Shown: positions 22,983 through 31,925, counted from the stretch's first letter. The stretch is DNA of 64,000 bases from Scandinavium sp036409475 (GCF_036409475.1 NZ_JAYRCK010000010.1:88194-152193); one strand, 5' to 3'. The notes: a model not told the origin generated them from the sequence alone. Numbers and translations are program-made.

Positions 22983-23279
22983 ATGCCATTATTAACACTG
23001 ACAACGTGGGCGGCTGAATATTACGAGAATCCCCCATCACTGGTAACGCTCAGGCGCTGGGCGCGCAACGGCAATATTTATCCACCGCCGGAACTGCACG
23101 GGCGAGAATATCGCGTGGATCCGGAGGCTTTCTACATTAAGCCGAACAAGGCCGGGCAAACGCTGGAGCAGCACCACCCGAACGGGCGCACAGGAAAGCA
23201 AAGCCCACTACTTGAGAGGTTGATCCATGAGTCGCGAAAAGTACGATGCGAACCTGCCAAAGAATTTAACGTATCGTAA
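22983..23279 (+). CDS. xis: Excisionase (Xis)
   Basis: 98 residues from ATG 22983. LTTWAAEYYENPPSLVTLRRWARNGNIYPPPELHGREYRV is the winged helix of lambdoid excisionases, which bends attachment-site DNA and directs Int to excision. Its end overlaps the integrase start by 53 bases, as in lambda. An in-frame ATG at 22965 lies in the short dispersed element and is less likely. Confidence 0.85.
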   Translation: MPLLTLTTWAAEYYENPPSLVTLRRWARNGNIYPPPELHGREYRVDPEAFYIKPNKAGQTLEQHHPNGRTGKQSPLLERLIHESRKVRCEPAKEFNVS

Positions 23280-24303
23280 AGCAGTAAAATCTTTTTACTG
23301 GCGCAACCCCTTAACAAAAAAAGAAATTTGCCTCGGGCAAATCGCCCGCAGGGATGCGGTAGCCCAGGCTATCGAGGCAAATAATTATCTGGCACAAAAT
23401 TTCACGCCGAGCTTACTGATTGAAAAACTGAAAGAGGTAGACACTCTTACCGTTGGCAAATGGCTGGACCGTTACGACATGCTGCTGCAGCGTCGTGACC
23501 TTTCAGCCAATACATACAAAATTCGCGGAAACCAGTTGGCAACGGTAAAAGAGAAGATGGGCGGGATGATATTGAAGGAAGTCAGCACCCGGCATATCGC
23601 AGAGTTTCTTGATCCGTGGGTAAGTGAGGGAAAAAACACAATGGCGGCCGGGATGCGCTCGGTTTTGTCCGACGTGTTCAGGGAAGCGATCGTTGAAGGC
23701 CATATCATGCACAACCCCGTCACCCCTACCCGTACGCCGGGAATCAAAGTGCAGCGCGACAGACTTGATCTGAAAGTATTCCACGATATGCGCAGCACCG
23801 CGGAACAGATGCCGGTGTGGTTCCCGCTGGCGATGGATCTCGCATTGGTTACAGCGCAGCGCCGCGAGGATGTGGCCACCATGCGATTTTCTGAAATTTA
23901 TGATGACCGGTTACACGTAATTCAGCAAAAAACAGGCGTCATGTTGGCGATCCCGCTGTCGCTCACCCTCCCTGCTGCTGGACTGCGCCTCGGTACGGTG
24001 GTCGATCGCTGCAGGCTGGTCAGTCGGTCAGATTTTTTAATCAGCGCTGGCATCAGAAAAAACAGCCCGGATGGCAGTATTCACCCCGACGGGCTCACCA
24101 AAAAGTTTGCAGATACCAGAAAATTGTCTGGCCTGTCATTCAGCGATACCCCGCCAACATTTCATGAAATCCGGAGCCTGTCAGGTCGGCTATACGAAGC
24201 GGCCTATGGAAAAGAATTTGCCCAAAAACTTTTCGGTCACAAGTCCGAGAAGATGACCGAAATGTACCTGGACAAGCGGCAAAACGAATACGTGATGATC
24301 TGA
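23227..24303 (+). CDS. int: Tyrosine integrase, lambda type
   Basis: 358 residues (lambda Int 356). The catalytic set is complete: Arg212 in TAQRREDV, His313 and Arg316 in TFHEIRSLS, His338 in FGHKS and Tyr347 in MYLDK. The N-terminal 60 residues are the arm-binding domain. It joins attP to a site at the sdsR gene, 130 bases downstream. No frameshift, so the prophage could excise if attL is intact. Confidence 0.95.
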   Translation: MSREKYDANLPKNLTYRKAVKSFYWRNPLTKKEICLGQIARRDAVAQAIEANNYLAQNFTPSLLIEKLKEVDTLTVGKWLDRYDMLLQRRDLSANTYKIRGNQLATVKEKMGGMILKEVSTRHIAEFLDPWVSEGKNTMAAGMRSVLSDVFREAIVEGHIMHNPVTPTRTPGIKVQRDRLDLKVFHDMRSTAEQMPVWFPLAMDLALVTAQRREDVATMRFSEIYDDRLHVIQQKTGVMLAIPLSLTLPAAGLRLGTVVDRCRLVSRSDFLISAGIRKNSPDGSIHPDGLTKKFADTRKLSGLSFSDTPPTFHEIRSLSGRLYEAAYGKEFAQKLFGHKSEKMTEMYLDKRQNEYVMI

Positions 24304-24355
24304 ATTTTTCGTGTAAAAAAAATATTAAGGCCGATTTTGTTGTGGTATAACGGAA

Positions 24356-24435
24356 AAAGACCGAATACGAGATTTCGATAAAATTTCGATAAATTTCGAT
24401 ACGGTCTTTGTAAGTTACTGATATGACTTACAAAT
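24356..24435. other. Right attachment region (attR) with Int-site-like repeats
   Basis: ATTTCGATA occurs three times at 24372, 24383 and 24393, a spacing of about one helical turn, as for arm-type integrase sites. AAAGACCG (24356-24363) and CGGTCTTT (24402-24409) flank them. TTTGTAAGT (24407-24415) and ACTTACAAA (24426-24434) form a perfect 9-bp inverted repeat around 10 bases, which could be the core sites around the crossover. The exact core needs the left att site. Confidence 0.55.
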
Positions 24436-24539
24436 AAAAAGAGACCGAATACGATTCCTGTATTCGGTCCAGGGAAATGGCTCTTGGGAGAGAGCCGTGC
24501 GCTAAAAGTTGGCATTAATGCAGGCTAAAGTCGCCTTGC
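24436..24539 (-). ncRNA. sdsR: SdsR (RyeB) small RNA
   Basis: 104 bases on the minus strand, beginning GCAAGGCGACTTTAGCCTGC and ending in the terminator GACCGAATAC...GTATTCGGTC plus U run, essentially the sequence of E. coli SdsR. Just upstream, C-TATTCT (24546-24552) is a sigma-S-type -10 six bases before the start. SdsR is a stationary-phase Hfq-bound regulator of mRNAs such as ompD, tolC and mutS. The opposite strand would carry its antisense partner SraC/RyeA, whose far end may be replaced by phage sequence. The usual neighbour pphA is on the other side of the prophage or absent. Confidence 0.9.
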
Positions 24540-24695
24540 CCTTTAAGAATAGATGACCATGCCAGGTTTTCCAGTCCGCGACAAAAGTGGTCAAAAAAAA
24601 CCGTGAGCAAAGCGTCACAAAAAACAAAAACCGCAGGCATTCGTCAGAATAACTTTCGTTTTTTTTATTGTGCATCAAACGGTTAGCGCTACGCT

Positions 24696-25034
24696 TCAGC
24701 AGAGTTTTTCCGCACGTGCAATAAACGGTTCAAGGCTCATTTTCTGGCCTGCCTGGGCCGGATCGTCAATCTGAATCACCGAAATGGGCTGTGCGGTCGT
24801 TTTCCCCTCTTTCACTTCTTGTTCAGCCACCGCGTTCAGCGGGTACTGCACCAGTGTGCTGGGATTAATGGCATACAGCGCATTGCCCGGCCGACAGGTC
24901 AACATTACCTCTTCACGATTAAATGCCCACTTATCTTTGCCGACTTCAAAGCGGCTGACGGTGATCACCTGCGGGGCGGCAAGAGCCGCTCCAGAAGTTG
25001 CCAATAACACGAGAGATAGAACGAGTTTTTTCAT
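24696..25034 (-). CDS. yebY: YebY, periplasmic DUF2511 protein
   Basis: 112 residues with a clear signal peptide (MKKLVLSLVLLATSGAALA). The mature part has the conserved RFEVGKDKWAFNREEVMLTC and a second Cys at the C terminus, which may form a disulphide. Lies downstream of yebZ in the yobA-yebZ-yebY operon; the trio is linked to copper handling. Exact function unknown. Confidence 0.9.
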   Translation of the reverse strand: MKKLVLSLVLLATSGAALAAPQVITVSRFEVGKDKWAFNREEVMLTCRPGNALYAINPSTLVQYPLNAVAEQEVKEGKTTAQPISVIQIDDPAQAGQKMSLEPFIARAEKLC

Positions 25035-25049
25035 GATTTCGCCAATAAT

Positions 25050-25919
25050 TTAGAACGGTTCCCAGGTGGCGAAAGCGCTTACCGCCGCCAGCACCAGAGC
25101 CCCTAATACCATTTCAGCCTGCGTCATGCGCAAGAACAGTTTTTCAACATGCTGCCGATCCGCTGCCATTCGCGGGACCAGAACATACCGGTTTATGAGC
25201 GCAATGGCGACCATCAGTGCCACCAGCCCCATCTTCACCACCAGCAGAGTGCCATACGCCGTGTCGGTGAACAGCGATCCCTGGATCAAGAACGCGTTAA
25301 TCAGGCCGCTCAACACCACGCCCGCCACCGCCAGATGCCCATATCGCGAGAAACGCATCATGGTGGCGATAGCAAGGGTTCGCCAGCGCCCTTGTGCTAA
25401 ACGAACGCAATAGGCGAACGGTAACAGGCCGCCAAGCCAGGCGGCAGCGCACAGCAGATGAATCGCGTGATTGGTGCGTTGTAGCACGCCGCTCATGCCT
25501 TCGCGCATTGCAGCATGACCGACACCGGCCATCAACAGAAACTGTGCGATGCAAAGAATGAGCAACAGTGGCATCAACCGTGATGGCCGCAGCCACCACA
25601 CCACGACGGTAATCCACGCCAACAGGATTTGCCACAGCCAGATGCTGCCAAAGCGGGTACCAGCCACCAATAGCCAGATATCCGGCTGGAAAACGTCGCT
25701 CCAGCCATTGCCCATCAGCCCACCCTGCAACATCAGCATCAGGCTCGCGCTGCTGGCGCTGAGAAAGAGCGTAACGGAAAGCAGCCGTGAAAAACGCTGG
25801 CTTATCAGGCGTCGAACCTGAGGCGCAGCCCACCAGGCCGAGTACAGGACGCAACCAAATGCCAGCATCAGGCAGACAAAATGCCCCCAGCGCAGACCGA
25901 TATAGAGTGAAGCCAACAC
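25050..25919 (-). CDS. yebZ: YebZ, CopD-family inner membrane protein
   Basis: 289 residues with about eight membrane segments and the CopD pattern of His residues (HFVCLMLAFG, NHAIHLLCAAAWLGGLLPF). CopD proteins are thought to carry copper across the inner membrane with CopC. It starts two bases downstream of the yobA stop codon and is followed after 15 bases by yebY. Confidence 0.92.
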   Translation of the reverse strand: MLASLYIGLRWGHFVCLMLAFGCVLYSAWWAAPQVRRLISQRFSRLLSVTLFLSASSASLMLMLQGGLMGNGWSDVFQPDIWLLVAGTRFGSIWLWQILLAWITVVVWWLRPSRLMPLLLILCIAQFLLMAGVGHAAMREGMSGVLQRTNHAIHLLCAAAWLGGLLPFAYCVRLAQGRWRTLAIATMMRFSRYGHLAVAGVVLSGLINAFLIQGSLFTDTAYGTLLVVKMGLVALMVAIALINRYVLVPRMAADRQHVEKLFLRMTQAEMVLGALVLAAVSAFATWEPF

Positions 25920-25921
25920 GT

Positions 25922-26305
25922 TTATTTCACGCTGAAGTGATACTGGCCTTTGGTTTTATGCCCGTCTACCGACACAACATGCCAGTCAACGGTGTAATCG
26001 CCCGGTTTCAGCGCTTGCTCAACCGGAACAATCAGCTGAGTGTTGTCTTTTTCATTCAGTTTCGCTGTTCCCACCGGGATTAGCGCCTGCTGCGGCCCCG
26101 TTAAGGTGATGCCGCTGAATTTCACTTCAACCCCTTCCGAGAAGTTCAGGGTCAGTGCTTGTGGCGCCGCGGTGACCTGAGCATCGGCTGCAGGATATTG
26201 ATGTTTAAGATGGGCATGTGCCAGTGCTGTGGAAGTCGTTAATATGCAGGTCAGGAAAACCGCCGCGCTCAATGCGCGAGAAGCGATGGGGGTCATTCTC
26301 TTCAT
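25922..26305 (-). CDS. yobA: YobA, CopC-family periplasmic copper-binding protein
   Basis: 127 residues with signal peptide ending ALA before HAHLKHQYPAADAQV. The N-terminal His after cleavage, the second HLKH, and DWHVVSVDGHKTKG near the C terminus are the Cu(II) ligands of CopC. ATG 26296 is an alternative start. First gene of the operon with yebZ and yebY. Confidence 0.92.
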   Translation of the reverse strand: MKRMTPIASRALSAAVFLTCILTTSTALAHAHLKHQYPAADAQVTAAPQALTLNFSEGVEVKFSGITLTGPQQALIPVGTAKLNEKDNTQLIVPVEQALKPGDYTVDWHVVSVDGHKTKGQYHFSVK

Positions 26306-26434
26306 TCTCTTTTGTTATGTATCTGGTGCCAAGAATAACGCTGTATAATGTTCACGTCGAGATTCAGCGCCGCCGGGCTTGCTATTCTGAGACACTCTTA
26401 GTAATTTCTGCCCAGGTTTAAGAAGGAGCACATC

Positions 26435-26665
26435 ATGGAAAACAATCTGGCAAAAATTCCGCAAGACGAGATGGACAAGGTCAATGTCGATTTGGCGGCT
26501 GCGGGTGTGGCATTTAAAGAGCGCTACAATATGCCGGTCATTGCTGAAGTGGTTGAACGCGAGCAGCCAGGCCACCTGCGAGACTGGTTTCGCGAGCGTC
26601 TGATCGCGCACCGTCTGGCCTCCGTGAATCTCTCTCGCCTGCCGTACGAGCCAAAACAGAAGTAA
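26435..26665 (+). CDS. holE: DNA polymerase III theta subunit
   Basis: 76 residues, the same length and nearly the same sequence as E. coli HolE (DEMDKVNVDLAAAGVAFKER). Theta binds the proofreading epsilon subunit in the polymerase III core and stabilises it. AAGGAGC nine bases before the ATG. Divergent from yobA. Confidence 0.97.
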   Translation: MENNLAKIPQDEMDKVNVDLAAAGVAFKERYNMPVIAEVVEREQPGHLRDWFRERLIAHRLASVNLSRLPYEPKQK

Positions 26666-26750
26666 GAATTCTCAACTGTTACACTTCCTTACATAAACCC
26701 TGCTACAATCTTGAGAAAATTCTGAAGCATTCACCAGGGACATTGTGTAA

Positions 26751-27049
26751 GGCACCAGTCTGACACCGCAGGCGAACCATGTCAGCGTGCTGCCGCCGGA
26801 TGCCGAAGGCCACGAACTTGACCCGATTGCTACTTTACTGGCCGCGGGCACCTGTACTCGCGAATTTCAGCAGCAATCCGTGCAACAGCTACAGCGCCTC
26901 GCGCACAAGTACGCGATTGCGGTCCTGAAATCGAATTACGCTGACGGCAGTGCGCTGTGGGGCGAAAATATTCCAGCGGCTGGGAGGGCGACATCATTCC
27001 GCTGCACGGACACCGTTACGCCATTGACGAAATCCGCTGCGACGCATAA
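26751..27049 (+). pseudogene. yobB: Remnant of yobB (carbon-nitrogen hydrolase family)
   Basis: Between holE and exoX, where E. coli has yobB. A coding-like frame runs from 26751 (VLPPDAEGHELDPIATLLAAG, QRLAHKYAIAVLKSNYADGS) without a start codon and shifts near 26975-26990 into a second frame (GWEGDIIPLHGHRYAIDE) that stops at 27049. The piece covers less than half of a nitrilase-type protein. Identity rests on gene order and the general look of the sequence. Confidence 0.5.
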
Positions 27050-27076
27050 CCTTCCCTTTTTAGCCGGGAGAGCATT

Positions 27077-27736
27077 ATGTTACGCGTTATCGATACGGAA
27101 ACCTGCGATTTACAGGGCGGCGTGGTAGAGATCGCCTCGGTGGATATCGTTGACGGCAAGATAACGAACCCAATGAGCCATCTGGTGCGACCAGACCGAC
27201 CGATAAGCCCTCAGGCGATGGCTATCCATCGCATCACCGAAGAGATGGTGGCTGACAAACCATGGATTGAGGAAGTGGTGCCGCACTATCAGGGCAGCAC
27301 GTGGTATGTCGCGCACAATGCCAGCTTTGACCGCCGCGTTCTGCCAGAAATGAACGGGGACTGGATTTGCACCATGAAGCTGGCACGCCGTCTGTGGCCG
27401 GGCATTAAGTACAGCAATATGGCGTTGTATAAATCCCGCAAGCTTAACGTTGTAACGCCCCCCGGCCTGCATCATCACCGCGCACTGTACGACTGCTACA
27501 TCACCGCAGCGTTGCTTATCGACATCATCAACGTGTCAGGCTGGACGCCAGATCAGATGGCCGATATCACCGGCCGCCCGGCGTTGCTGACCACCTTCAC
27601 CTTTGGCAAATACCGCGGCAAGCCTGTAGCAGAAGTGGCCGAGAACGATCCCGGCTACCTCCGCTGGCTGTTCAACAACCTCAATTCGATGAGCCCCGAG
27701 CTGCGTTTAACGCTCAAGCACTGGCTCGGCGAATAA
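27077..27736 (+). CDS. exoX: Exodeoxyribonuclease X
   Basis: 219 residues (E. coli 220). The DEDDh exonuclease motifs are visible: VIDTET, AHNASFDRRVL and HHHRALYDCYITA. ExoX degrades single strands 3' to 5' in mismatch repair and other repair. A C-terminal FTFGKYRGKPVAEVAE is the usual DUF3820-type tail. Convergent with ptrB, which ends one base away. Confidence 0.95.
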   Translation: MLRVIDTETCDLQGGVVEIASVDIVDGKITNPMSHLVRPDRPISPQAMAIHRITEEMVADKPWIEEVVPHYQGSTWYVAHNASFDRRVLPEMNGDWICTMKLARRLWPGIKYSNMALYKSRKLNVVTPPGLHHHRALYDCYITAALLIDIINVSGWTPDQMADITGRPALLTTFTFGKYRGKPVAEVAENDPGYLRWLFNNLNSMSPELRLTLKHWLGE

Positions 27737-29797
27737 TCAACGCGGTGCCTGGCCCGGTAACGTCCCCTGGGCCAGCGCAATCAGGAAAGTGTATTCCAGC
27801 GCCACGCCCTCATAGCTTTTGAAACGCCCTGATTTACCGCCGTGCCCGGAATCCATCTCCGTGCATAACAACAGCAAATTATCACCAGTTTTCAGTTCAC
27901 GCAGCTTCGCCACCCATTTTGCCGGTTCCCAGTACTGAACCTGCGAATCATGCAGCCCGGTGGTCACCAGCAGATGAGGATAAGCTTTCGCGGCCACGTT
28001 ATCGTACGGGCTGTACTCTTTCATGTAGCGATAGTATTCCGCATCCTGAGGATTGCCCCACTCTTCAAACTCACCGGTAGTGAGAGGAATCGATTCGTCG
28101 AGCATGGTGGTCACGACATCAACAAACGGAACCTGTGCGATCACGCCGTGGAACAGTTCCGGACGCTCATTGATGGCGGCTCCCATCAGCATGCCTCCGG
28201 CGCTTCCGCCCATGCCGTAGCACAAAGCAGGACTGCCAAAGCCTTGTGCCAGCAACGCATCACAGACGTCGAGATAATCATTGAAGGTGTTTTTCTTCAG
28301 CAGGAATTTGCCATCTTCGTACCACTGCTGGCCCAGTTCGCCGCCGCCGCGCACATGCGCAATGGCAAACACAAAACCCCGGTCGAGCAGGCTTAAACGA
28401 CTGCTGCTGAAATCGGCGTCCATACTGGCACCATAAGAACCGTAGCCATACACCAGCAAAGGATTTTTGCCCTGGCGGAAATGCTGGCGGTGATAGACCA
28501 GCGAGACAGGCACCTCGACACCATCACGCGCTTTGATCCACAAATGCTCGCTGCGATAGAGGCTTGCGTCAAAACCCTTCACTTCCTGCTGCTTGAGCAC
28601 TTTACGCTCGCCGGTATCCATATTCAGCTCAAACAACGTGTCTGGCGTTGTCATCGATGAATAACCGTAACGCAGGCGTGAAGTATCTGATTCAGGGTTG
28701 TAGGCCACCCAGGTGACATAAGCCGGATCGTCAAAGGCGATGCCCGTGACTTCGCGGGTTTTACGGTTAATTTGCCTCAGGCTGGTCAGCCCACGCTGGC
28801 GCTCTTCCACCACCAGCCAGTCCGTAAACAGGGTAAAGCCTTCAAGCATCACATCATCACGCGCCGGGATCAGCGTTTCCCAGCGGCTTTCGTCGCGAAC
28901 AGAGGTGCGATAGAGGCCAAAGTTTTTCCCGTCACGGTTAGAGCGAAGATAAAAATTGTGCTGGAAATGGTCGACGCTGTACTCATGATCTTTGCGACGA
29001 GGCAGGAAACAGATCGGCTGTGCATCCGGCATTTCGGCATCCAGCAGCAGCACTTCGCTGGTGGTGGCACTTGAAAGGTAAATGATCACATAGTGCTTCG
29101 AGCTGGTTTTATGCAGGCTGACGTAAAACATGTCGTCCTGTTCTTCATACACCCTTTCGTCTGCGCTGACCGGCATCCCAACGGTATGCCGCCATACCTG
29201 ATAGGGCAACAGCGTGGTCGGGTGTTTACGCACGTAATAAATCGTTTGTGAATCGTTACCCCACACAAATTCGGGCTCGATGTTCTCCAGCGTTTCCGGG
29301 TACCAGTTCTCGGTTTCCAGGTTGCGGATGCGCAGGCCATACTGGCGGCGCGAAAGATAGTCTTCCGTTAAAGCCATCAGGGTATTGTCTGGCGAAATGC
29401 CCAGCCCGCCGAGGGTATAAAACTCACTGTGCGCCGCACGCTGATTGCTGTCGAGCAACAGCTCCCATTCATCCCATTCTTCTTTCTGAACAGACTGACG
29501 CTGATAGAGCGCATACTCGCAGCCCGGTTCATAAATCTGCCGGTAGCGATACCCGTTCTTCGTATAAGGTGCAGAAACCTCGCGCTGTGGAATACGATCA
29601 ACAATCTCCTTCAGCACCTTATCTTGCAGGCTACGCTGTGAAGCCATCACTTCACGCCCGTAGGCATTTTCCTGCTTCAGATAGTCGAGTACCGCTGGCT
29701 GCGAACGATCATCGTCGCGCAGCCAGAAGTAATTGTCGGTTCGTGTGTCGCCATGCAAGGTCATGACGTGGGGAATGCGTTTGGCTTTTGGTGGCAT
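27737..29797 (-). CDS. ptrB: Oligopeptidase B
   Basis: 686 residues, the E. coli length. An N-terminal beta-propeller is followed by the hydrolase domain with Ser in GGSAGGML, Asp in GLHDSQV and His in SGHGGKSG. It cuts peptides after Arg or Lys in the cytoplasm. Start at MPPKAKRIPHVMTLHGD agrees with the E. coli protein. Confidence 0.97.
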   Translation of the reverse strand: MPPKAKRIPHVMTLHGDTRTDNYFWLRDDDRSQPAVLDYLKQENAYGREVMASQRSLQDKVLKEIVDRIPQREVSAPYTKNGYRYRQIYEPGCEYALYQRQSVQKEEWDEWELLLDSNQRAAHSEFYTLGGLGISPDNTLMALTEDYLSRRQYGLRIRNLETENWYPETLENIEPEFVWGNDSQTIYYVRKHPTTLLPYQVWRHTVGMPVSADERVYEEQDDMFYVSLHKTSSKHYVIIYLSSATTSEVLLLDAEMPDAQPICFLPRRKDHEYSVDHFQHNFYLRSNRDGKNFGLYRTSVRDESRWETLIPARDDVMLEGFTLFTDWLVVEERQRGLTSLRQINRKTREVTGIAFDDPAYVTWVAYNPESDTSRLRYGYSSMTTPDTLFELNMDTGERKVLKQQEVKGFDASLYRSEHLWIKARDGVEVPVSLVYHRQHFRQGKNPLLVYGYGSYGASMDADFSSSRLSLLDRGFVFAIAHVRGGGELGQQWYEDGKFLLKKNTFNDYLDVCDALLAQGFGSPALCYGMGGSAGGMLMGAAINERPELFHGVIAQVPFVDVVTTMLDESIPLTTGEFEEWGNPQDAEYYRYMKEYSPYDNVAAKAYPHLLVTTGLHDSQVQYWEPAKWVAKLRELKTGDNLLLLCTEMDSGHGGKSGRFKSYEGVALEYTFLIALAQGTLPGQAPR

Positions 29798-29879
29798 GTC
29801 GTTGTTCTTCTGCGTAATACATTTACCCTAAGGGTGGCAAATGTGCAGAACGATGCAAGCGAAACCTGCCAATGTGACG

Positions 29880-30533
29880 TTAAACGGCTTGTTTTTGTGC
29901 CTTCAAATCGGCTTCGATACCGTCCCGAACGTCCTGAGGGATTTTCAGTGCATCGCCCAGCGCGTTGAGATAACTGCGTTCCATAAAGTGATCAATATCG
30001 ATGGCAGCACAGCTGAGGAAATAAAGCTCCAGCGCTTCCTCTTCATTGCGGACATCACGGGCCAGAAGTTGAGGATCTAATGGCTGAGCAATGGCTTTCT
30101 CCACCAATTGACGCCCCTGTGATTCCACACCCGCTTCCTGCAACTGCTGCTCGATGGCGGCACGTTCTTTGTCGTCAATATGCCCATCACTCTTGGCAGC
30201 AAACACCAGGGCGTAAATCAGACGCTCCGTTCGCACATCCACAGGGCTAGTTTGTTGCCCGAACTGCGGTTCACCCTGATGCGCCGTTCTCACTTTATCT
30301 TTGTATTTATTCCACAACACGGTACCAGCCACCGCCCCGCCGCCAACCAATAACGCGCCCGTGCCGTATTTGGCTAACAGTTTGCGGGAAGATTTGCTGG
30401 ACACCAGCAAGCCGGCAAGGCCGCCGAGTGCGCCAGGCACCAGCAGTTTGCTAAGCCCCTGCTCGCCAGAAGGCTGAGCAGAGGAAGAAGATTGACCGAG
30501 TAAAGACTGGAGTTGATTGAGCCAGTTAGCCAT
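29880..30533 (-). CDS. yebE: YebE, DUF533 inner membrane protein
   Basis: 217 residues. LLVPGALGGLAGLLVS and LVGGGAVAGTVLW are membrane segments; the C-terminal 120 residues are a TerB-like helical domain (KSDGHIDDKERAAIEQQLQEAG). In E. coli it belongs to the Cpx envelope-stress regulon. The E. coli neighbours yebF and yebG are missing between it and purT. Confidence 0.93.
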   Translation of the reverse strand: MANWLNQLQSLLGQSSSSAQPSGEQGLSKLLVPGALGGLAGLLVSSKSSRKLLAKYGTGALLVGGGAVAGTVLWNKYKDKVRTAHQGEPQFGQQTSPVDVRTERLIYALVFAAKSDGHIDDKERAAIEQQLQEAGVESQGRQLVEKAIAQPLDPQLLARDVRNEEEALELYFLSCAAIDIDHFMERSYLNALGDALKIPQDVRDGIEADLKAQKQAV

Positions 30534-30657
30534 GATTTCCTCGCGGCGCAGTGATGAATGCTTTCAGACTAAGCGAGACGATGTAAGGTTTCGTCTGGGC
30601 TGACTAAAGATACGCAAAGTCCCCGGCCTCATCGTCTGCTATTCTGCGGGAAGACAG

Positions 30658-30673
30658 ACGCAAACGTTTTCGT
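30658..30673 (+). promoter_or_regulatory. PurR operator of purT
   Basis: ACGCAAACGTTTTCGT matches the PurR box consensus at every position and lies 38 bases before the purT start, so purT should be repressed when hypoxanthine or guanine is plentiful. Confidence 0.9.
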
Positions 30674-30711
30674 ATATACTGACGGCCACTTTTTTACTGT
30701 GGAATTTCGTT

Positions 30712-31890
30712 ATGACTGTACTAGGCACCGCGCTGCGTCCGGCGGCAACTCGCGTAATGTTATTAGGCTCTGGCGAGCTGGGAAAAGAAGTGGCCATTGA
30801 GTGTCAGCGTCTGGGCATTGAAGTGATTGCCGTTGACCGTTACGCCGATGCACCAGCGATGCACGTCGCGCACCGCAGCCACGTCATTAATATGCTCGAT
30901 GGACAGGCGCTTAACGCACTGGTTGATCAAGAAAAGCCCGATTTCATCGTGCCGGAAATTGAAGCGATCGCCACCGATATGCTGATTGAACTGGAACAAG
31001 CCGGGCAGCAGGTGGTTCCCTGCGCTCGTGCGACGAAGCTCACCATGAACCGCGAAGGCATTCGCCGCCTCGCCGCAGAAGAGCTGAAGCTGCCTACGTC
31101 CAGCTACCGTTTTGCGGACAGCGAAACAGCATTCCGTGATGCCGTGGCAGAGATTGGCCTGCCTTGCATCATCAAGCCGGTGATGAGTTCATCGGGTAAA
31201 GGCCAAAGCTTTATCCGCACGGAAGATCAGCTTAGCGCCGCCTGGCAATATGCCCAGCAAGGTGGGCGTGCGGGTGCCGGTCGAGTGATTGTAGAAGGTG
31301 TGGTTAAGTTTGATTTCGAAATTACCCTGCTGACCGTCAGTGCCGCAGATGGTGTGCATTTTTGTGCCCCTGTCGGCCATCGCCAGGAAGATGGCGATTA
31401 CCGCGAATCCTGGCAGCCACAGCAGATGAGCGCGCTGGCACTGGAGCGTGCGGAGGCAATCGCCCGTGAAGTGGTGCTGGCGTTAGGCGGTTACGGCTTG
31501 TTTGGCGTCGAGCTGTTCGTCTGCGGCGACGAGGTTATCTTCAGCGAAGTCTCACCACGCCCGCATGACACCGGAATGGTGACGCTGATTTCACAGGATC
31601 TGTCTGAGTTCGCACTGCACGTTCGCGCGTTCCTGGGTTTACCGATAGGCGCGATTCGTCAGTACGGCCCGTCGGCCTCGGCGGTGATCCTGCCTGAAAT
31701 GACCAGCAATAATGTCAGCTTCGGCAATCTTGAAGCCGCTGTTGGAGCGGATGTGCAGTTGCGCCTGTTTGGCAAACCGGATATCGACGGTACGCGTCGT
31801 TTGGGCGTGGCGTTAGCCGTGGCAGAGGATGTGGAAACGGCGGTTGAAAGGGCGAAAACAGCGGCAGGAAAAGTCAGGGTAAAAGGCTAA
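30712..31890 (+). CDS. purT: Formate-dependent phosphoribosylglycinamide formyltransferase 2
   Basis: 392 residues, the E. coli length. GSGELGKEVAIECQRLG opens the ATP-grasp enzyme; SSGKGQSFI is the ATP-binding loop. It formylates GAR with formate and ATP in purine synthesis, an alternative to PurN. A PurR box precedes it. Confidence 0.97.
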   Translation: MTVLGTALRPAATRVMLLGSGELGKEVAIECQRLGIEVIAVDRYADAPAMHVAHRSHVINMLDGQALNALVDQEKPDFIVPEIEAIATDMLIELEQAGQQVVPCARATKLTMNREGIRRLAAEELKLPTSSYRFADSETAFRDAVAEIGLPCIIKPVMSSSGKGQSFIRTEDQLSAAWQYAQQGGRAGAGRVIVEGVVKFDFEITLLTVSAADGVHFCAPVGHRQEDGDYRESWQPQQMSALALERAEAIAREVVLALGGYGLFGVELFVCGDEVIFSEVSPRPHDTGMVTLISQDLSEFALHVRAFLGLPIGAIRQYGPSASAVILPEMTSNNVSFGNLEAAVGADVQLRLFGKPDIDGTRRLGVALAVAEDVETAVERAKTAAGKVRVKG

Positions 31891-31894
31891 AAAA

Positions 31895-31925
31895 ATGCCC
31901 GGTGGCGCTTACGCTTACCGGGCAT
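31895..31925. repeat. REP element
   Basis: ATGCCCGGT (31895-31903) and ACCGGGCAT (31917-31925) flank ggcgcttacgctt, the classic extragenic palindrome. A second palindrome CCCTCTCCC/GGGAGAGGG (31959-31978), often found beside REPs, follows. Together they end the purT transcript between convergent purT and eda. Confidence 0.8.

Larger units (their letters stand above)
1..24435. mobile_element. Lambdoid prophage, right-hand part, integrated at the sdsR small-RNA locus
   Basis: Phage genes run without a break from the left edge to the integrase at 23227-24303: late-side and lysis genes on the minus strand (44-3960), a repressor/Cro-type switch (4179-5466), replication, antitermination, RecE/RecT, accessory genes, Xis and Int. 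The host sequence resumes with the sdsR small-RNA gene (24436-24539) and yebY. Structural genes and the left attachment site lie outside the window. Nothing in the visible early region is broken, so the element may be intact. The exact right boundary is uncertain by tens of bases because the other att site is not visible. Confidence 0.9.
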
